Translations under genes and position numbers: made by a program | Part shown: one piece after another, positions 25,974 to 39,639 of the stretch | How positions within the stretch are numbered: the stretch's first letter is position 1 | Layout: the number at the start of each line of letters is the position of its first letter | The notes under the pieces: generated by a model | Told to the model about the DNA's origin: nothing | Seen by the model: only the letters and a program-made list of their open reading frames with translations | Database searches by the model: none | From: Circinella minor | Lineage: Eukaryota; Mucoromycota; Mucoromycetes; Mucorales; Lichtheimiaceae | Assembly: GCA_016758965.1 (NCBI GenBank) | Contig: JAEPRB010000012.1 | Location: forward strand, 1-64,000 | Length of the DNA: 64,000 nucleotides | Direction: 5' to 3'

Positions 25974-27956
25974 ATAAAAATTCGGTAGGTTCTTAAAGAT
26001 ATAATTGATTATTTATATATAACGTGTTTCTTTTATGGGGAGGAAAACATTGGACTTTATAATAATGATGATAATGTACATATAAACACACACTAACATA
26101 TAAACACTATTTATAACTTTTTTATAGCTACCTTTCTTTTTTTTGCTTCTTCTCTTTCCCCCTTTTTTTTTCAGTCTCTTTTTGCTTTCTTTTTTTGTTG
26201 CTTAACTCTTTGCTATTCTTATATTTCTTATTTCTTTTTCTTATTATTTAATATATTATTATCATATTTTTATTATTATTATCAACCTTCTAGCATTACC
26301 ATCATATTCTTATTTGCAAATAAATCATTCCAAAAAGTCCTTTTTTTTTCAAGGAATACTTATAAGTTCACATCTGTCCAAAAGAAATTCATCCTTATTT
26401 GTAACCAGATTTTATTTTACCTGAATTTAGATTACGGTAATATCTAGATAATCAATTATTTGGTATAAATAAGATAGTTTCTTTCCTTCCTTGCAATTAG
26501 TTTATTTCATTGAAATGAACTGTCTTTTCCGGATTATTCGATCGGTTGATTTTGCTGATTCTAGAAATCACCCTTTTCTTTATTTTTTATTATTTTATTA
26601 TATACTGTCTGAATGGGACGTAACAGTGTTACATACGTCCTTACCCACCTTATCATTACCAAATAACTCAGATAAAAATACTACTACGTTGTACTACAAC
26701 GTAATAATGCACCAAGAACAAGAAGATCATTTCCTTAAAATGAAAATAATATCACGTTCAAGATTATTAAAACGATTATCGGCTCAATCTTTATTAACAA
26801 GATCGAAATTATATTAGTATTGACAGTTCAACGTCGTAAACGGACTCTTTTATAAATAGATAGGGAAACATGAGTCGATTATAAAATTCTTCACTTCTCA
26901 AGGCGAACTTGAGTAAGAAATATCAATATAGTGAATACCATGTCGTTTCGGCACAGAAGTAATTATTGTTTTAAATAATCGTCGTGCAACAAATAATTTT
27001 TTAAAATGGTGCCAATTCAGTCGGGATCAGTCCTCTATTAAGACCCTTATATCAATAGAGAATTTCTTTGTATTATAATTGAATAAGAGAAAAAGAAATA
27101 TGCATAACAACATTCTTGAAATAACTGAAACTTGATCGACACTGCATCACCGAACATTTGCTGCAGCAGCATCAGTAGTAGAAGCCGTAAAGATCTTGAA
27201 TCATTTTGCTGGAAAAAAAAATGAGGGATTTCAATTGTGATAATTCCAGGTATGCTTGACTGAGATATCAATAGCCTATATTCCCCCCCTTTCAATAATC
27301 TGTTTTTCCGCCTATCATGACATTTATCAATTATTTATTTTTTCACATATTGTTCTTGGTCAACCAAAAAAAAAAAGGAAACACATTTACAAAAATGTTA
27401 TTCGAAAAAAAAAAACCTTTTATTTGACAATATACAGTAGTATACTTTTATATAAACAATTGACTATCTATATAACCACCTAAATAAAAATACCTAATAC
27501 TCTTCTCTGGCCTACCTTTTATAAGATAGCTCATTTAGTAAAACGCATACTAATTATTCACACGAACTACGGGTATACAGATATGCATGAAAAAAAAAAT
27601 GCAGCTAATAAAACAACTTGTAGTCAATAACGATAACAAAAGAAAAACCAATAAACAATTATTGAAAATGGATATAAAAAAAGCTCTTGTGCCAAAGTAT
27701 ATACTATAGTAACATACCTTTAGAGCCGATCATATACAAATACATTGTTATGTTACACACGTTTACAGAACGATGCTGAGAGTAAGCTTAATGTTAAAAA
27801 CACAGTGCATTCATTATTATAAAAAAAGGGGCTTATGTACAAAGATTAAGCTCATAAGAAATTATGGGTGCTTGTCTCTCTGCCATACTAAAGTATATTG
27901 ATGATGACCGGTGGCATAAAAGGGTATAAGATGTGGAAGAAAGCTAATTTAACACC
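25974..27956. other. AT-rich spacer up to assembly gap
   Basis: Low-complexity T-rich and AT-rich DNA. A 108-codon ORF at 26491-26817 has no recognisable domain and lies in low-complexity sequence, so I do not call it. No other feature. Confidence 0.5.
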
Positions 27957-28585
27957 NNNNNNNNNNNNNNNNNNNNNNNNNNNNNNNNNNNNNNNNNNNN
28001 NNNNNNNNNNNNNNNNNNNNNNNNNNNNNNNNNNNNNNNNNNNNNNNNNNNNNNNNNNNNNNNNNNNNNNNNNNNNNNNNNNNNNNNNNNNNNNNNNNNN
28101 NNNNNNNNNNNNNNNNNNNNNNNNNNNNNNNNNNNNNNNNNNNNNNNNNNNNNNNNNNNNNNNNNNNNNNNNNNNNNNNNNNNNNNNNNNNNNNNNNNNN
28201 NNNNNNNNNNNNNNNNNNNNNNNNNNNNNNNNNNNNNNNNNNNNNNNNNNNNNNNNNNNNNNNNNNNNNNNNNNNNNNNNNNNNNNNNNNNNNNNNNNNN
28301 NNNNNNNNNNNNNNNNNNNNNNNNNNNNNNNNNNNNNNNNNNNNNNNNNNNNNNNNNNNNNNNNNNNNNNNNNNNNNNNNNNNNNNNNNNNNNNNNNNNN
28401 NNNNNNNNNNNNNNNNNNNNNNNNNNNNNNNNNNNNNNNNNNNNNNNNNNNNNNNNNNNNNNNNNNNNNNNNNNNNNNNNNNNNNNNNNNNNNNNNNNNN
28501 NNNNNNNNNNNNNNNNNNNNNNNNNNNNNNNNNNNNNNNNNNNNNNNNNNNNNNNNNNNNNNNNNNNNNNNNNNNNNNNNNNNNN
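27957..28585. other. assembly gap (629 N)
   Basis: A run of N. It abuts a tandem repeat on its right, so the gap probably reflects an unresolved repeat. Its true length may differ from the N count. Confidence 0.99.
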
Positions 28586-28631
28586 TAATACAAGTACAAT
28601 GAAGCTTCTGGGTTTAGCATACTTAACAACA

Positions 28632-29060
28632 AAAAAAGCCAAAAGTGCTAAACGTTCACCGCCGTAGGGATTGCTTTTGTAAGATGCAAGGCAGAGCCAT
28701 GGGAGCAGGGAGCCACAAACGCACCGCAAACGTCCTGCAAAACGTTCGCCGCCGTAGGGATTGCTGTTACAAGATACCAAGCAGAGCAGACAGAGCAGGG
28801 GGCCACAAACGTACCGCAAACGCATCGCTCTTTTGCCAACTTTCAACAAAGGGGAACAATGTAGAAAATGCTAAACATTCACCGCGGTAGGGATTGCTCC
28901 CGTAAGATTACCAAGGCAAAGCAGACGGAGCAGGGTCTCAAACGCACAGCAAACATCTTGCAGAACGTTCACCGTCGCAGAGATTCCTCCAGTAAGATTA
29001 CCAAGGCAGAGCCGACAGCAAACGTCTCGCTTTTTTGTTATTTTTCAACAAAGAGAAAAA
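28632..29060. repeat. two-level GC-rich tandem repeat beside the gap
   Basis: Four diverged ~90-bp units start near 28654, 28744, 28877 and 28976, each beginning like GTTCACCGCCGTAGGGATTG and containing AAGGCAGAGC..CAAACGCACCGCAAACG. Pairs of units are separated by a spacer TTTCAACAAAG..GCTAAAC, giving a higher-order period of about 225-230 bp. GC content is clearly above the surroundings. Confidence 0.85.
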
Positions 29061-29186
29061 GAGAAAACCAATAAAAAATCGCAAACGAAGTATTTTAAAA
29101 AAAACCAAAAAAAATAATTTAATTCCCAGCAACCAGGAGAGAAAATTGATTCGTCAATATTTTCTTGGGGGAAGCTTGGGGGAGGT

Positions 29187-31105
29187 TTGAATTTTGGCAC
29201 GCGTCTATTTTTTTTAATGAAGAACCTGCCTACGTACCCTTGTTTTTTTCCTAAACTCATGCTAAAAGCTCCTTCCGCTTCCAACTTATTTTTTTTTTTT
29301 TTGCAAGACACAATGGTTATGCCATTCATCTCTTTCATTGCGACTGCTGCTGATTTCAAGGCTATTGTCAGAGAAAAGAAAGCCAGGCAGAAGAAAGAAA
29401 TAAACGAGGTCAAGGAAGAAACCTACAGAATACAAGAGGCAATGAAAAACATGGAAGACGGCATCAATAAGGTTCACAGACAACTTGAAGGTCTAAAAAC
29501 AACATTAAGCGAATCAATTATGTTCAATTGACTAGCCAATCCGTTGAGTGGACGCGACTTTCCACACCCGCTTGACGACAATGGTGTTGTCATGACACTC
29601 TTGGTCAAACTGTACTTGAACAAGAGTGGAACTCTGTATATCTTACGACTTGAAAAATGTTACGCCCTTTACCAAGGTCCCTATGATGAACATTCGCACA
29701 AATATGGTTTGGATTTAACAACATGGTGTGATCTCTCGAAAACCCAACAACGCCAAGCCAACTCCTTACATGAGGAACACATAAAAAACAGATTTTCTTT
29801 GGTCGCATGTGGTGGTTATTGGGACGCACGTTTCTTGATGGTTAACTTTTTATGCTTTTGAATTAAATGATCCAGGAACCGCGGATGAAAAGTAAATTGT
29901 TTTATTATTATTTTTACTCACACAAGCTTAAAACTTGTCATTCTTATATAATCCATCCCGTTCTGACATCCAAACGTAAGTACATCTTTTGTTTTAGCAA
30001 GACTGTGTGGTTTGAAGGGGAATTGAGTCAAAGTAATCTAACTCATCTCATAGTAACTCGACTCCCGGTTAAAATATCGGTAACAAGTATGTTATTACTG
30101 ATTTACCTCGGGGTCTTCCTAGATTTGACAACCAATGTGTTTTATGAAAGTAGTTTAAAAACTGACTCCAACACAAATAATGGTATATGGGATATATTAT
30201 TTTTATATGATATGTGTTATGTATACAATCAGAATAGTTTGGATTGAGTGAAAGCGTTATAAACGATGGAGGATATGATGTTGAAAATCAAGCAGAGTGT
30301 TCGGAAGATGACAGCCGATAATACTTTGATGTGGAACTACTCCCAACATACGAAATTCTTGCAGATTGTGATTTTCTTATGGTTTCATCAAATGATTTGT
30401 ATCTGGGGGTTGAAGGATTGGACCAAGTGGATGGAATGGAAACGGTGGGATTGCTGAATGAAAATGGACATGGTATCTATGTAGGTGATGATTAAGATAG
30501 TGAGTACCGAGGTCAATCATTGAACTATGATGCTACATTGACAAATGACGACGATGACGATGATTATTATGAGGAAATACAATACAAAAACAAACTTGGC
30601 TTTATGACCAACAGTTGGAAAAAAACAACCTAAAGGAATCGTACGAAAGCAAGGCATGAATGTAACTCAAGCAAATCATGGTAAAGTGGATAAAAAAAAG
30701 ACATGTCAAGGAACCGGGGCAACAATACAAGGGAGTCCTTGGTCGTCTGTCCTGACACAACATTAGAAAATCACAAAACAACCCCTGCACCCACATTTTC
30801 AAAAGAAAACCGAAGGATGTGATGCAAAGCAACATATTACAAAACACTTTACAATTGGGCTTTAAGAGAGTTCTTGACAATCTTATAACAAACAAAGGTA
30901 TTTCTTCAATCACTTGTGTTTATTATCATTTTTCTCGAAAAAGTTATTAGGTTTACACGTGGGACTTTATTCAAGAAAAACAAGAAAACTCTCATTCCCT
31001 CTGACAACACTTTGGAACAGAAGGAGAGGGAGACAAGGAAACGTGACCGAGGCCGTCTTCCAAAAAAAAAAAAATAGTTTAAGATCAATGAATAATATGA
31101 TGTGA
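29187..31105 (+). pseudogene. decayed coding tract, possible mobile-element remnant
   Basis: Successive open fragments on the plus strand broken by stops and frameshifts. The first (29187-29531) ends in a charged coiled coil (DFKAIVREKKARQKKEINEV..). The second (29544-29861) reads YALYQGPYDEHSHKYGLDLTTW. A later tract (about 30250-30620), read through stops, gives an acidic sequence with VELLPTYEILADCDFLMVSS and a DDDDDDYYEEIQ run. Base composition is less AT-rich than the flanks. Together with the adjoining GC-rich tandem repeat it looks like one old inserted element. I do not recognise the protein family. Confidence 0.45.
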
Positions 31106-31617
31106 GGCAAAAAAATAAATAAATAGTACCTGTTTCCCAATTACTGTAGCATAGTTCCCTACACTTACACCTTCACCTACACCTTCAAACACGTACAAAT
31201 TAAAAAAAAAAAGAGTCTAGTTTATAATAAAAAAAAAAGTATTGTTAGGTATCTTATTCAAAAATATTCAACTTCTCATTATAAATATGATAATATAAAG
31301 TTATTTAGGAAATATCCAATGAATACCAATTTTTTCTTAAGGTGATTATATAAGATAAATTTACGATATGTTATTATTTGAAGTTTGTCATGTAAATTTT
31401 AATAGACTGAATAAGTTAATTCATAGTACTAAAACAAAAGCGTCGTTTTTTTTAACCTCATTATATGTTAAATTTATGCAAAGATACACTTGCCAAAATC
31501 CCTTCTTTTGACCTATTTTTAAAGTCAGTTGAGCATATATAAAATGTTTATCATATCATTCCTTTTCTTCTTTTTTTTTTTCTTTATAAAATTATTAAAA
31601 TAACTTCATGAACAAGA
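31106..31617. other. AT-rich spacer
   Basis: Contains a short CTACACTTACACC-type repeat near 31160-31190 and homopolymers. Nothing else seen. Confidence 0.5.
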
Positions 31618-33130
31618 ATGACACTTTATTTACAAGTCTTTTTTGATTATATACTCAACTCTTTTTCCAGTGTGACCTTCAAATTTGCTTGGAATCAGGT
31701 TAATATAAAGGACCTCGGGCTTGATAAATTACATATTATCATTGACGCAGGAGATGCTTGTAATTTTATCAAACAAGTATCTTTTGATTTGTCACTTGAA
31801 CATGCTGACGAGGTAAAAAAAAAAAAAAAAAAAAAATAACGAATACGTATTGTACAATTCATGACATTCATCTAAAGGTCGTTTTTTTTCTTACTTATAA
31901 ATTTTTAATAGAAACATGATGCCACTTCTACTTTACTTAATAAACAAGCTTATTACAGAGCGATAATTAAAATCAGCATTATGGTTATCTTTGTGATATT
32001 GTGTACGTGTTTTACAGATGATGAAGAACGAATGGCAAGTTTAAAATTTTTAGAACGGTTAAATATCAATGATGAAGGTAAGATTTCAATTAGAAGGGAA
32101 CACAAGCAAGGCATTTATTAATTTGATATTCAAGATACGTACGTATCATCAATAATTTACAAGGTTCAGTGAGTCACCCATATTTTTGGACATATTTTTA
32201 CAAATACGTAAATATAATATAAAAAGAATTATAAACTATTTTTTAATAATACTATTACAAATCTAATTATTATCTTATAATATGACTATAATATATAGAT
32301 TAATATTTTAAAGGGAATTTCAAACATTGAGCGACTTTATGGAAAGCACCAAAAACAAACAATCTACATCAGTAGAAGCATCCAATTATTAGATGATTAT
32401 TAATTACGAGTTATTATTGATGGTCCTGCTATACGTACTTTGTACAACAACAGTAACAACTTTGGAACAGCGCATCATTGACAATTATATGTTAGATTGA
32501 TCGAACTGGTTGAAAGAGCTCTATATAGAACAGCAGAAGTATTATAATTCGGACATGATAGTTCCATGTTGATGAACCAACAATACCTTATACAGCATTT
32601 TTATATGGAGACCAAGAATTAGTATTCCAACAATCCAACCGAAGCCATTATTCGCGTCATTTTTAGAAATCATTTATTTCCAACGCCACATAAAATTCGT
32701 ACACCAATTATCAATAAATTGGATTTACCATTAAACCATCAACAACAAGATGATAAACAATTTTATGCTTTTGCCCAAGATGATCAAAGGAAGAAACATA
32801 TTTGAAGGAGTTCAATACGTACTTTGAGTTAGATGATTGATGGAGCTAGATCCATTTAGTATGTCTATTTGGTTCATCAAGTAAATATATGGCTACTATG
32901 CATATCCAACTTTGTGGTCAGCAACATCTATATCAGATGGAACCTGGAGGCTACTAGATATCAGTATATGTATGCTTACGTAGGGCAACATATGGTAAAA
33001 AAACAGCTGTAGAGATGCTGATACTGGTCATTGGTGTTTCCATTGGAATATTGTCATAGTAAGCACTTTATTGATTCCTGACGATATATATTATATTGCT
33101 AAGGCGTGTTCCTGTCTTTTCGCCCTTGTT
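31618..33130 (+). pseudogene. broken unknown gene; 5' exons open, 3' part with stops
   Basis: Exon 1 (31618-31812) encodes MTLYLQVFFDYILNS..LHIIIDAGDACNFIKQVSFDLSLEHADE and ends at a plausible gtaaaa donor. Exon 2 (from about 31912) reads KHDATSTLLNKQAYYRAI..CFTDDEERMASLKFLERLNINDE to a gtaaga donor near 32075. Beyond that, homologous-looking coding fragments such as LRVIIDGPAIRTLYNN and DEPTIPYTAFLYGDQELVFQ are interrupted by stops and frame changes. The phrase VIIDGPAIRTLYN is weakly reminiscent of PIN/asteroid-type nuclease N-termini, but this is a guess. I do not recognise the gene. Confidence 0.4.
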
Positions 33131-33649
33131 ACTTGATATTTAAACAAGAAAGAGAAAAATAAGATGAGTAAATAGATTTACAAAATTGGGGACATGTATA
33201 GTAAAACAATGAGACCATCTTCATCCCTCTTTCTTCATCAATTTAAGATATGTGATTTTGTATAAAAACTATTCTCAGAATATGAAAAATGATTTAAGTA
33301 CTATTTTTTTATAGTTATGGAAACTGTTTAAAAGAGTAAACATGCGCAGGACTAGTTTATATATGATAAATTATACTCCATGAAAATATTTTCAATATGA
33401 TTTTATCAAGCCAAGAAAATACTCAAAAACAAGCTATGTAGCGATTATTATTATTTTGAAACTATCGGGAGAAATTGTATTCATTCAACCGTGTTTCTTT
33501 TCTCTCCCTCTCTCTCTCTCAAAAAAAAAAAAGCGATAATAATAAAAGTTATAATATTTAAGATTATCTACGTATGACCATTGGTACGCCAATAAAAAAT
33601 TACATATTAATATCAAAGCAAAAAGTAAAAACGCAAACAGTAAATAAAG
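33131..33649. other. AT-rich 3' spacer
   Basis: Downstream of the TPR/F-box gene; includes a CT-rich simple repeat at about 33505-33520. No gene supported. Confidence 0.5.
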
Positions 33650-35969
33650 TCAAGATGTAACAGCCACTTTTATTCGTGTCCGTCCATATTCAACCACACG
33701 TTGAGTGACCAGAGGACAATTACGTATACACAATTTCTCTAATGCATAAGAAGTATCGATAAATTTCATTATACCACGGTCAGTGATACTAGGTAGACCT
33801 TGTAAACATAGTTCACGTATGGATGGCGCAATCTTTTCGATTACTGTATCTGTGACTTTATCCATCAAGCCCAATGACAATGTCTCCAAGGAACCCAACA
33901 TGGATACAAACGTACATAAAGCATCGGAACTTATACGTTGGCAATAATCAATCTTGATCACCTCCAATGTTTGTGTAGATAAAATGGCATTAAAGACATC
34001 ATCTTTTAATGCACCACAACCCATAAATCGAATCATACGTAAAGGTGAATGAGGTCCTAACTGGGCATGTTTGTTGAAAAATGCTTTTAATGCACTGTTG
34101 CTATTAGAAACGGATCGAATATCTCCACCAATGGAAAGAGCTTCCAATCGTGTCAAGTTGCAAAGAGCTTCAGCCATCGTGTTGAGATTTTCAAGACCCA
34201 TAAGAGAGACTGTTCGAAGTTCAGGGCTTCTACCGATAATCTTGTTGATTATAATATCTTGGGTATTGGTTTGAAAACTGCATGCAAAGTTGCGTAGGTA
34301 TTTCAAAGTTATGAGTTTGTATAAATCGGTAGTAGTACTAGTACTAGAATTGTTGTCGTCTTCGTCATAATCGTCGTCGTCATTATCATTATTATTGTGG
34401 TTGATGTTGACATTGTTTAGTAAGGGTTTAGAAAGATAAAGAAGTAGATTTTCTAACGCTTTTCCATGCCGATGAATAACAGGAATGATATGATGTGGGT
34501 CAACACATGCTGAAATATGAAGAATTCGTAAACCTGTTGATTCCCGTTTACATTCTTCGCATGTTAGTGATGGTAGCCGAGTGCTAGTAGCTGCATGATA
34601 ACCGACAACTTCTAAGTTGGGACATTGTTCAAATACAGAGTCAAGGACAGCATGTGGACAGCCTTCAATAGCCAAATATCGCAGTTGAGGACATCTTTGT
34701 AAAATGGGTTGGATATCTTCGCTTCGGCTAAGTTTAGATTTTACATGTAATTGTCGAATGGCGCAAGGTTTCTTGATTGTTGTTATATCACCCAAGTGTA
34801 ACTGTAAGCTTTCACTCGTAATGTAAGACAAGTCGATGAGCTGAGGACAAGCAAATAAAATGCTACCAAAAGTCACTGTTGTTTGGTTTCCACTGAAATC
34901 CACGGCAAGCTTAGTCAGTGTATGTCTTACTTGCCAAAGTGCTATGATGATTTGTTCTCGATGAAGTACAGTTGTCATGAGCCCTATTATTAATTATAAT
35001 AATAATATTATTAATAGCACAAATGGATTAATAAGCTTCACAACAATAATAGTAATAATATTAATAATAGTAGAATAAGGAAATGATGAATAATCCAACA
35101 TTACATTATATTAATAGTAATTGTTCTCTTCTCCTCCTTTTCAATAAAAAGAGTGATGATAGTAATAATAAGGACTTACGTGTTAAAATAAGGGTTCTAA
35201 GATGAGTAAAAATACCCTCCTTTATATGATTCAAATAAAGATTTCGAAGTGAATTTGTTTTGCAGGCCAATAGTAAAGTTTGTACATGAGGGCCAATTCG
35301 ATCAATGGCTTTGGAAATTATCATATCTGCCTTACATCCCGTACTTGTCAATTTATTCCATGCATGAGAACATATTAAGAGTCGTTCCCGCCATGTTTTT
35401 GATACGGTTAATGCAATACCTTTTTCACCACGATCCAATTGCATAAATACTGTAAAAGCCGTTTCCAAAGGTAATCGGGCAACAAAATCAATTCTTTTGG
35501 CATTTTTATATTCTGCAAGTACTTTATGTTCCTTTAGTAACCGATAACCATGATGATGGTTGGGGACTGTTTCGATTCCACGTTGACAGATTTGTATTGC
35601 TTGTGTTTGTTTTCCTTCCATAGCATAAAGATTTCCAGCACGTAAATAACCTTTGGCAGAACGAGGAGCATGGTTGATCATTTCATAGGCATCTTCAAGT
35701 GCAGCCTTAAAATCACCCTGCATAGCGTAAGCATAACTTCGTTTGTCAAGTAATGCAACATAGTGTCGCTCAAATAAGGCTGAAATGGCGGACGAAGCTT
35801 CATGAATGGCCGACTTGTAATTTCGTTGACCTAAAGCGTCAGTGATACCCTTGGGTATGTTCTCTATTTCAAACGAGTCGTCCGTTGTGGTTGTGGCCTT
35901 GGTCGTAGGCGTTGTTGGTTTTATTGCTGTTGTTGTAGTTGTTGTATGAAGATAAAGTTGGTTGGCCAT
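33650..35969 (-). CDS. TPR / F-box / LRR protein (Pof3/Dia2 architecture)
   Basis: 707 residues in two exons, 35180-35969 and 33650-34983. Order of parts: a Thr-rich N-terminus; TPR repeats (about 40-140: GITDALGQRNYKSAIHEASSAI, ALLDKRSYAYAMQGDFKAAL, GYLRAGNLYAMEGKQTQAIQ); an F-box at about 158-195 (IDFVARLPLETAFTVFMQLD..VSKTWRERLL); then leucine-rich repeats to the C-terminus (LIDLSYITSESL, LRYLAIEGCPH, LETLSLGLMDKV, IRELCLQGLPSITDRGIMKF). An Asn/Asp tract lies inside the LRR. TPR-F-box-LRR is the layout of S. pombe Pof3 and S. cerevisiae Dia2, SCF adaptors for replication and genome stability, so orthology is plausible though only the layout supports it. Confidence 0.82.
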
Positions 35970-37040
35970 ATCTTTACGGGGAAGGTCGGTAACTAGCGGA
36001 GAGAAAGATAGGTATATTTATATCAAGGAAATAAATACAAGTAACCTATATCACTTATTATCTAGTACGATTCAGCTTTAGAACAAAACAAAAAGATATG
36101 AAGAGATGGACTAAAGTGTATAAAGAGGAAATAAATACAAAAGTGGAAGAAAGAAAAAAAGAATGTATAAAAAAGGAAGTTATCTTGCGACTTTTGTTAT
36201 TGTACCGGTGTCATGATTAATAAGCATCTTATTATTCATTTGAAAACGCCATTATTAATCAAAGCCCATTCTATTTTGCTATTTCTAAATGTGAAGCTTT
36301 ATTATTATTATTTTTATTTTCTAAAAAAAAAGGGGGCCAATATGTATGTTTATGCAAGAAAAAAAAACTTTTGTTAATTGAGTGTAATAACCTTAAAAAT
36401 ACTATTATGTAGAAGAAATACAAGAAGTAGTTTTTTTTTTCGGTTTGTTTCTGACTACCAGAAGAATGAGTGGGGGGTTTATTTTATAGTTTTTTTTCCC
36501 AAGTGTATGAGAATCTATCTCCTCCCCCAAAAGTAATTTTTGTTGTCTTGTGTATTATTACAAGAAAGTACATTTATATTTATTATAATAATAAAACCGA
36601 ATGTCAAAATAAAATATCTATTATCTAAATAAGTTGTTAATCACTATAAAATAAAGATAGCTACGCAGTGTGAGAAAAGAAGACTTCAGTAATTGCTGGC
36701 TTTTGGTATATAGAAACTTATTTCATCAGCTCAGCCAAATTTTGTGTATATAAACCGTCCAATCGGTGAAGCTAATCTTAAAGCGATTATACTGATTATC
36801 ATTCAGTTAATGTCGTAATAAGCTACACTGATAATGAAATCATACGGTATTCTTATAGTTTATCCCAGCTTTGTTTTATATAATAGGGTAAAGAATTATT
36901 GTTAAAGAATCCATGACAGTTTGTTGCTTATCGAAATACAAATCTAGAATCTTAACATATAAAGACTATCATCATCTAATTTCACCAGCACCTTCGCCAC
37001 AGATTATGACATATTTTAATAACCAAAAGCAGCAACTCAT
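35970..37040. other. promoter of TPR/F-box gene and AT-rich spacer
   Basis: Poly-A/T-rich spacer of about 1 kb. No gene, RNA or repeat family supported. Confidence 0.5.
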
Positions 37041-38527
<1,487 letters not shown>

Positions 38528-38714
38528 CTTTTTTTTTATATATATTAAGCAGAAAAAAAAATGACGAAATGACAGTGAATAAGAGAAAGAAGAAATTGAG
38601 AAAAACGTCGCAGTTAAAAATTCAAGTTCCTTTCCCTCGATTTGCTGGCAAAAAGCTTACTACCTACTTTGCTGCCCTCCTCCAACCTCAGACGATATAT
38701 AATATTTACACATA
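38528..38714. promoter_or_regulatory. 187-bp bidirectional promoter (NKAP / SRP14)
   Basis: The only DNA between the two divergent start codons. The NKAP side is A/T-rich; the SRP14 side has a pyrimidine-rich stretch with TATATAATA about 20 bp before the SRP14 ATG. A shared promoter is inferred. Confidence 0.6.
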
Positions 38715-39406
38715 ATGAAGGAGCTCGATCCAACCGCTGTAAGTTCAAAGTAACTTGGTCAATTTTATTTCTTGATGCATTCATCCTCATCAACCTTTTT
38801 ATATTTCAAATCAAACAAAAATGAAAACAGTTTACTGTCGAACTCGGTCGATTTTATGAAAAATCGCGAGTGAATGGTACTGTCTCAGTCACGATGAAAA
38901 GAAGTAAGTTAGCATCCTGTTATGATGTCTGGTGTCACGAAATATATACATAAAAAAGAAAAAAAATAAAAGAAAAAAAATAATGTTTGTATTGATCGAC
39001 TATATTTTTTTTTTTTGGTAATCAGTGACAGAACGACGGTTATATAAAGCATCACGAGTAAAAAAAGAAATACCCAAAGGAGGAGAAGCAATATTAGATA
39101 AAAATCGTATGAAGGATGATGATATTGAATATCCATGTCTTGTACGCGCAACATATAAAGATAAAAAGATTAGTACCATTGTAAGTTGTAATTATAATTT
39201 GTTTAACATAGAAATGATGGAAAAGATGATAATAACATATAAAACAATATGTATGATTAATTTGATAGGTGGCACCCAACGAATTGGATAAATTTCAAAA
39301 TGCTTATAGTACGGTAATTCGTGCTTACATGGATTCATTGAAGAAAAAGGAACGTACACGAAAAAAGGCCAAAACTGCAGCATCACAACAACAAAAACAA
39401 CAATAA
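38715..39406 (+). CDS. SRP14: signal recognition particle subunit SRP14
   Basis: 129 residues from exons 38715-38738, 38831-38903, 39026-39180 and 39269-39406. The fold-defining pattern is intact: FTVELGRFYEKSRVNGTVSVTMKR, then a basic loop (ERRLYKASRVKKE), YPCLVRATYKDKKISTI, VAPNELDKFQNAYSTVIRAYMDSLKKK, and a Lys/Gln tail. SRP14 forms the Alu-domain heterodimer that pauses elongation while ribosome complexes dock at the ER. The first exon is only 24 nt (eight codons). The alternative of starting in exon 2 would lose the first strand residues. Confidence 0.92.
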
Positions 39407-39562
39407 TAAAATTCTCTCTTTTTGGTTAAATAATACTAATTAAATAATGAACGAATGAATGAAAATAATGGTATTTTTGTTTATGTTTTTTTTTTTGTAT
39501 TAAAAAATATGAAGAGAAAAAAAAGAAAAAAAAAGGATGAATGTATAAATGTGTAATAATAA

Positions 39563-39592
39563 TGTGTGTGTGTGTGTGTGTGTGCGTGCGTG
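39563..39592. repeat. (GT)n microsatellite
   Basis: Roughly fourteen GT dinucleotides with CG-containing interruptions at the right end, in the 3' spacer between SRP14 and MAK16. Confidence 0.9.
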
Positions 39593-39639
39593 TAAGTGAG
39601 AGTGTATGTATACAAAAGGATTTAAAAAAAGCAATGCAA

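Noticed and set aside
26491..26817. 108-codon ORF
   Set aside because: Low-complexity Leu/Phe/Tyr-rich sequence in AT-rich DNA with no domain or matching exon.
28645..28890. ORFs on both strands in the GC-rich tandem repeat
   Set aside because: Open frames result from the repeat periodicity (90 is a multiple of three), not from a gene.
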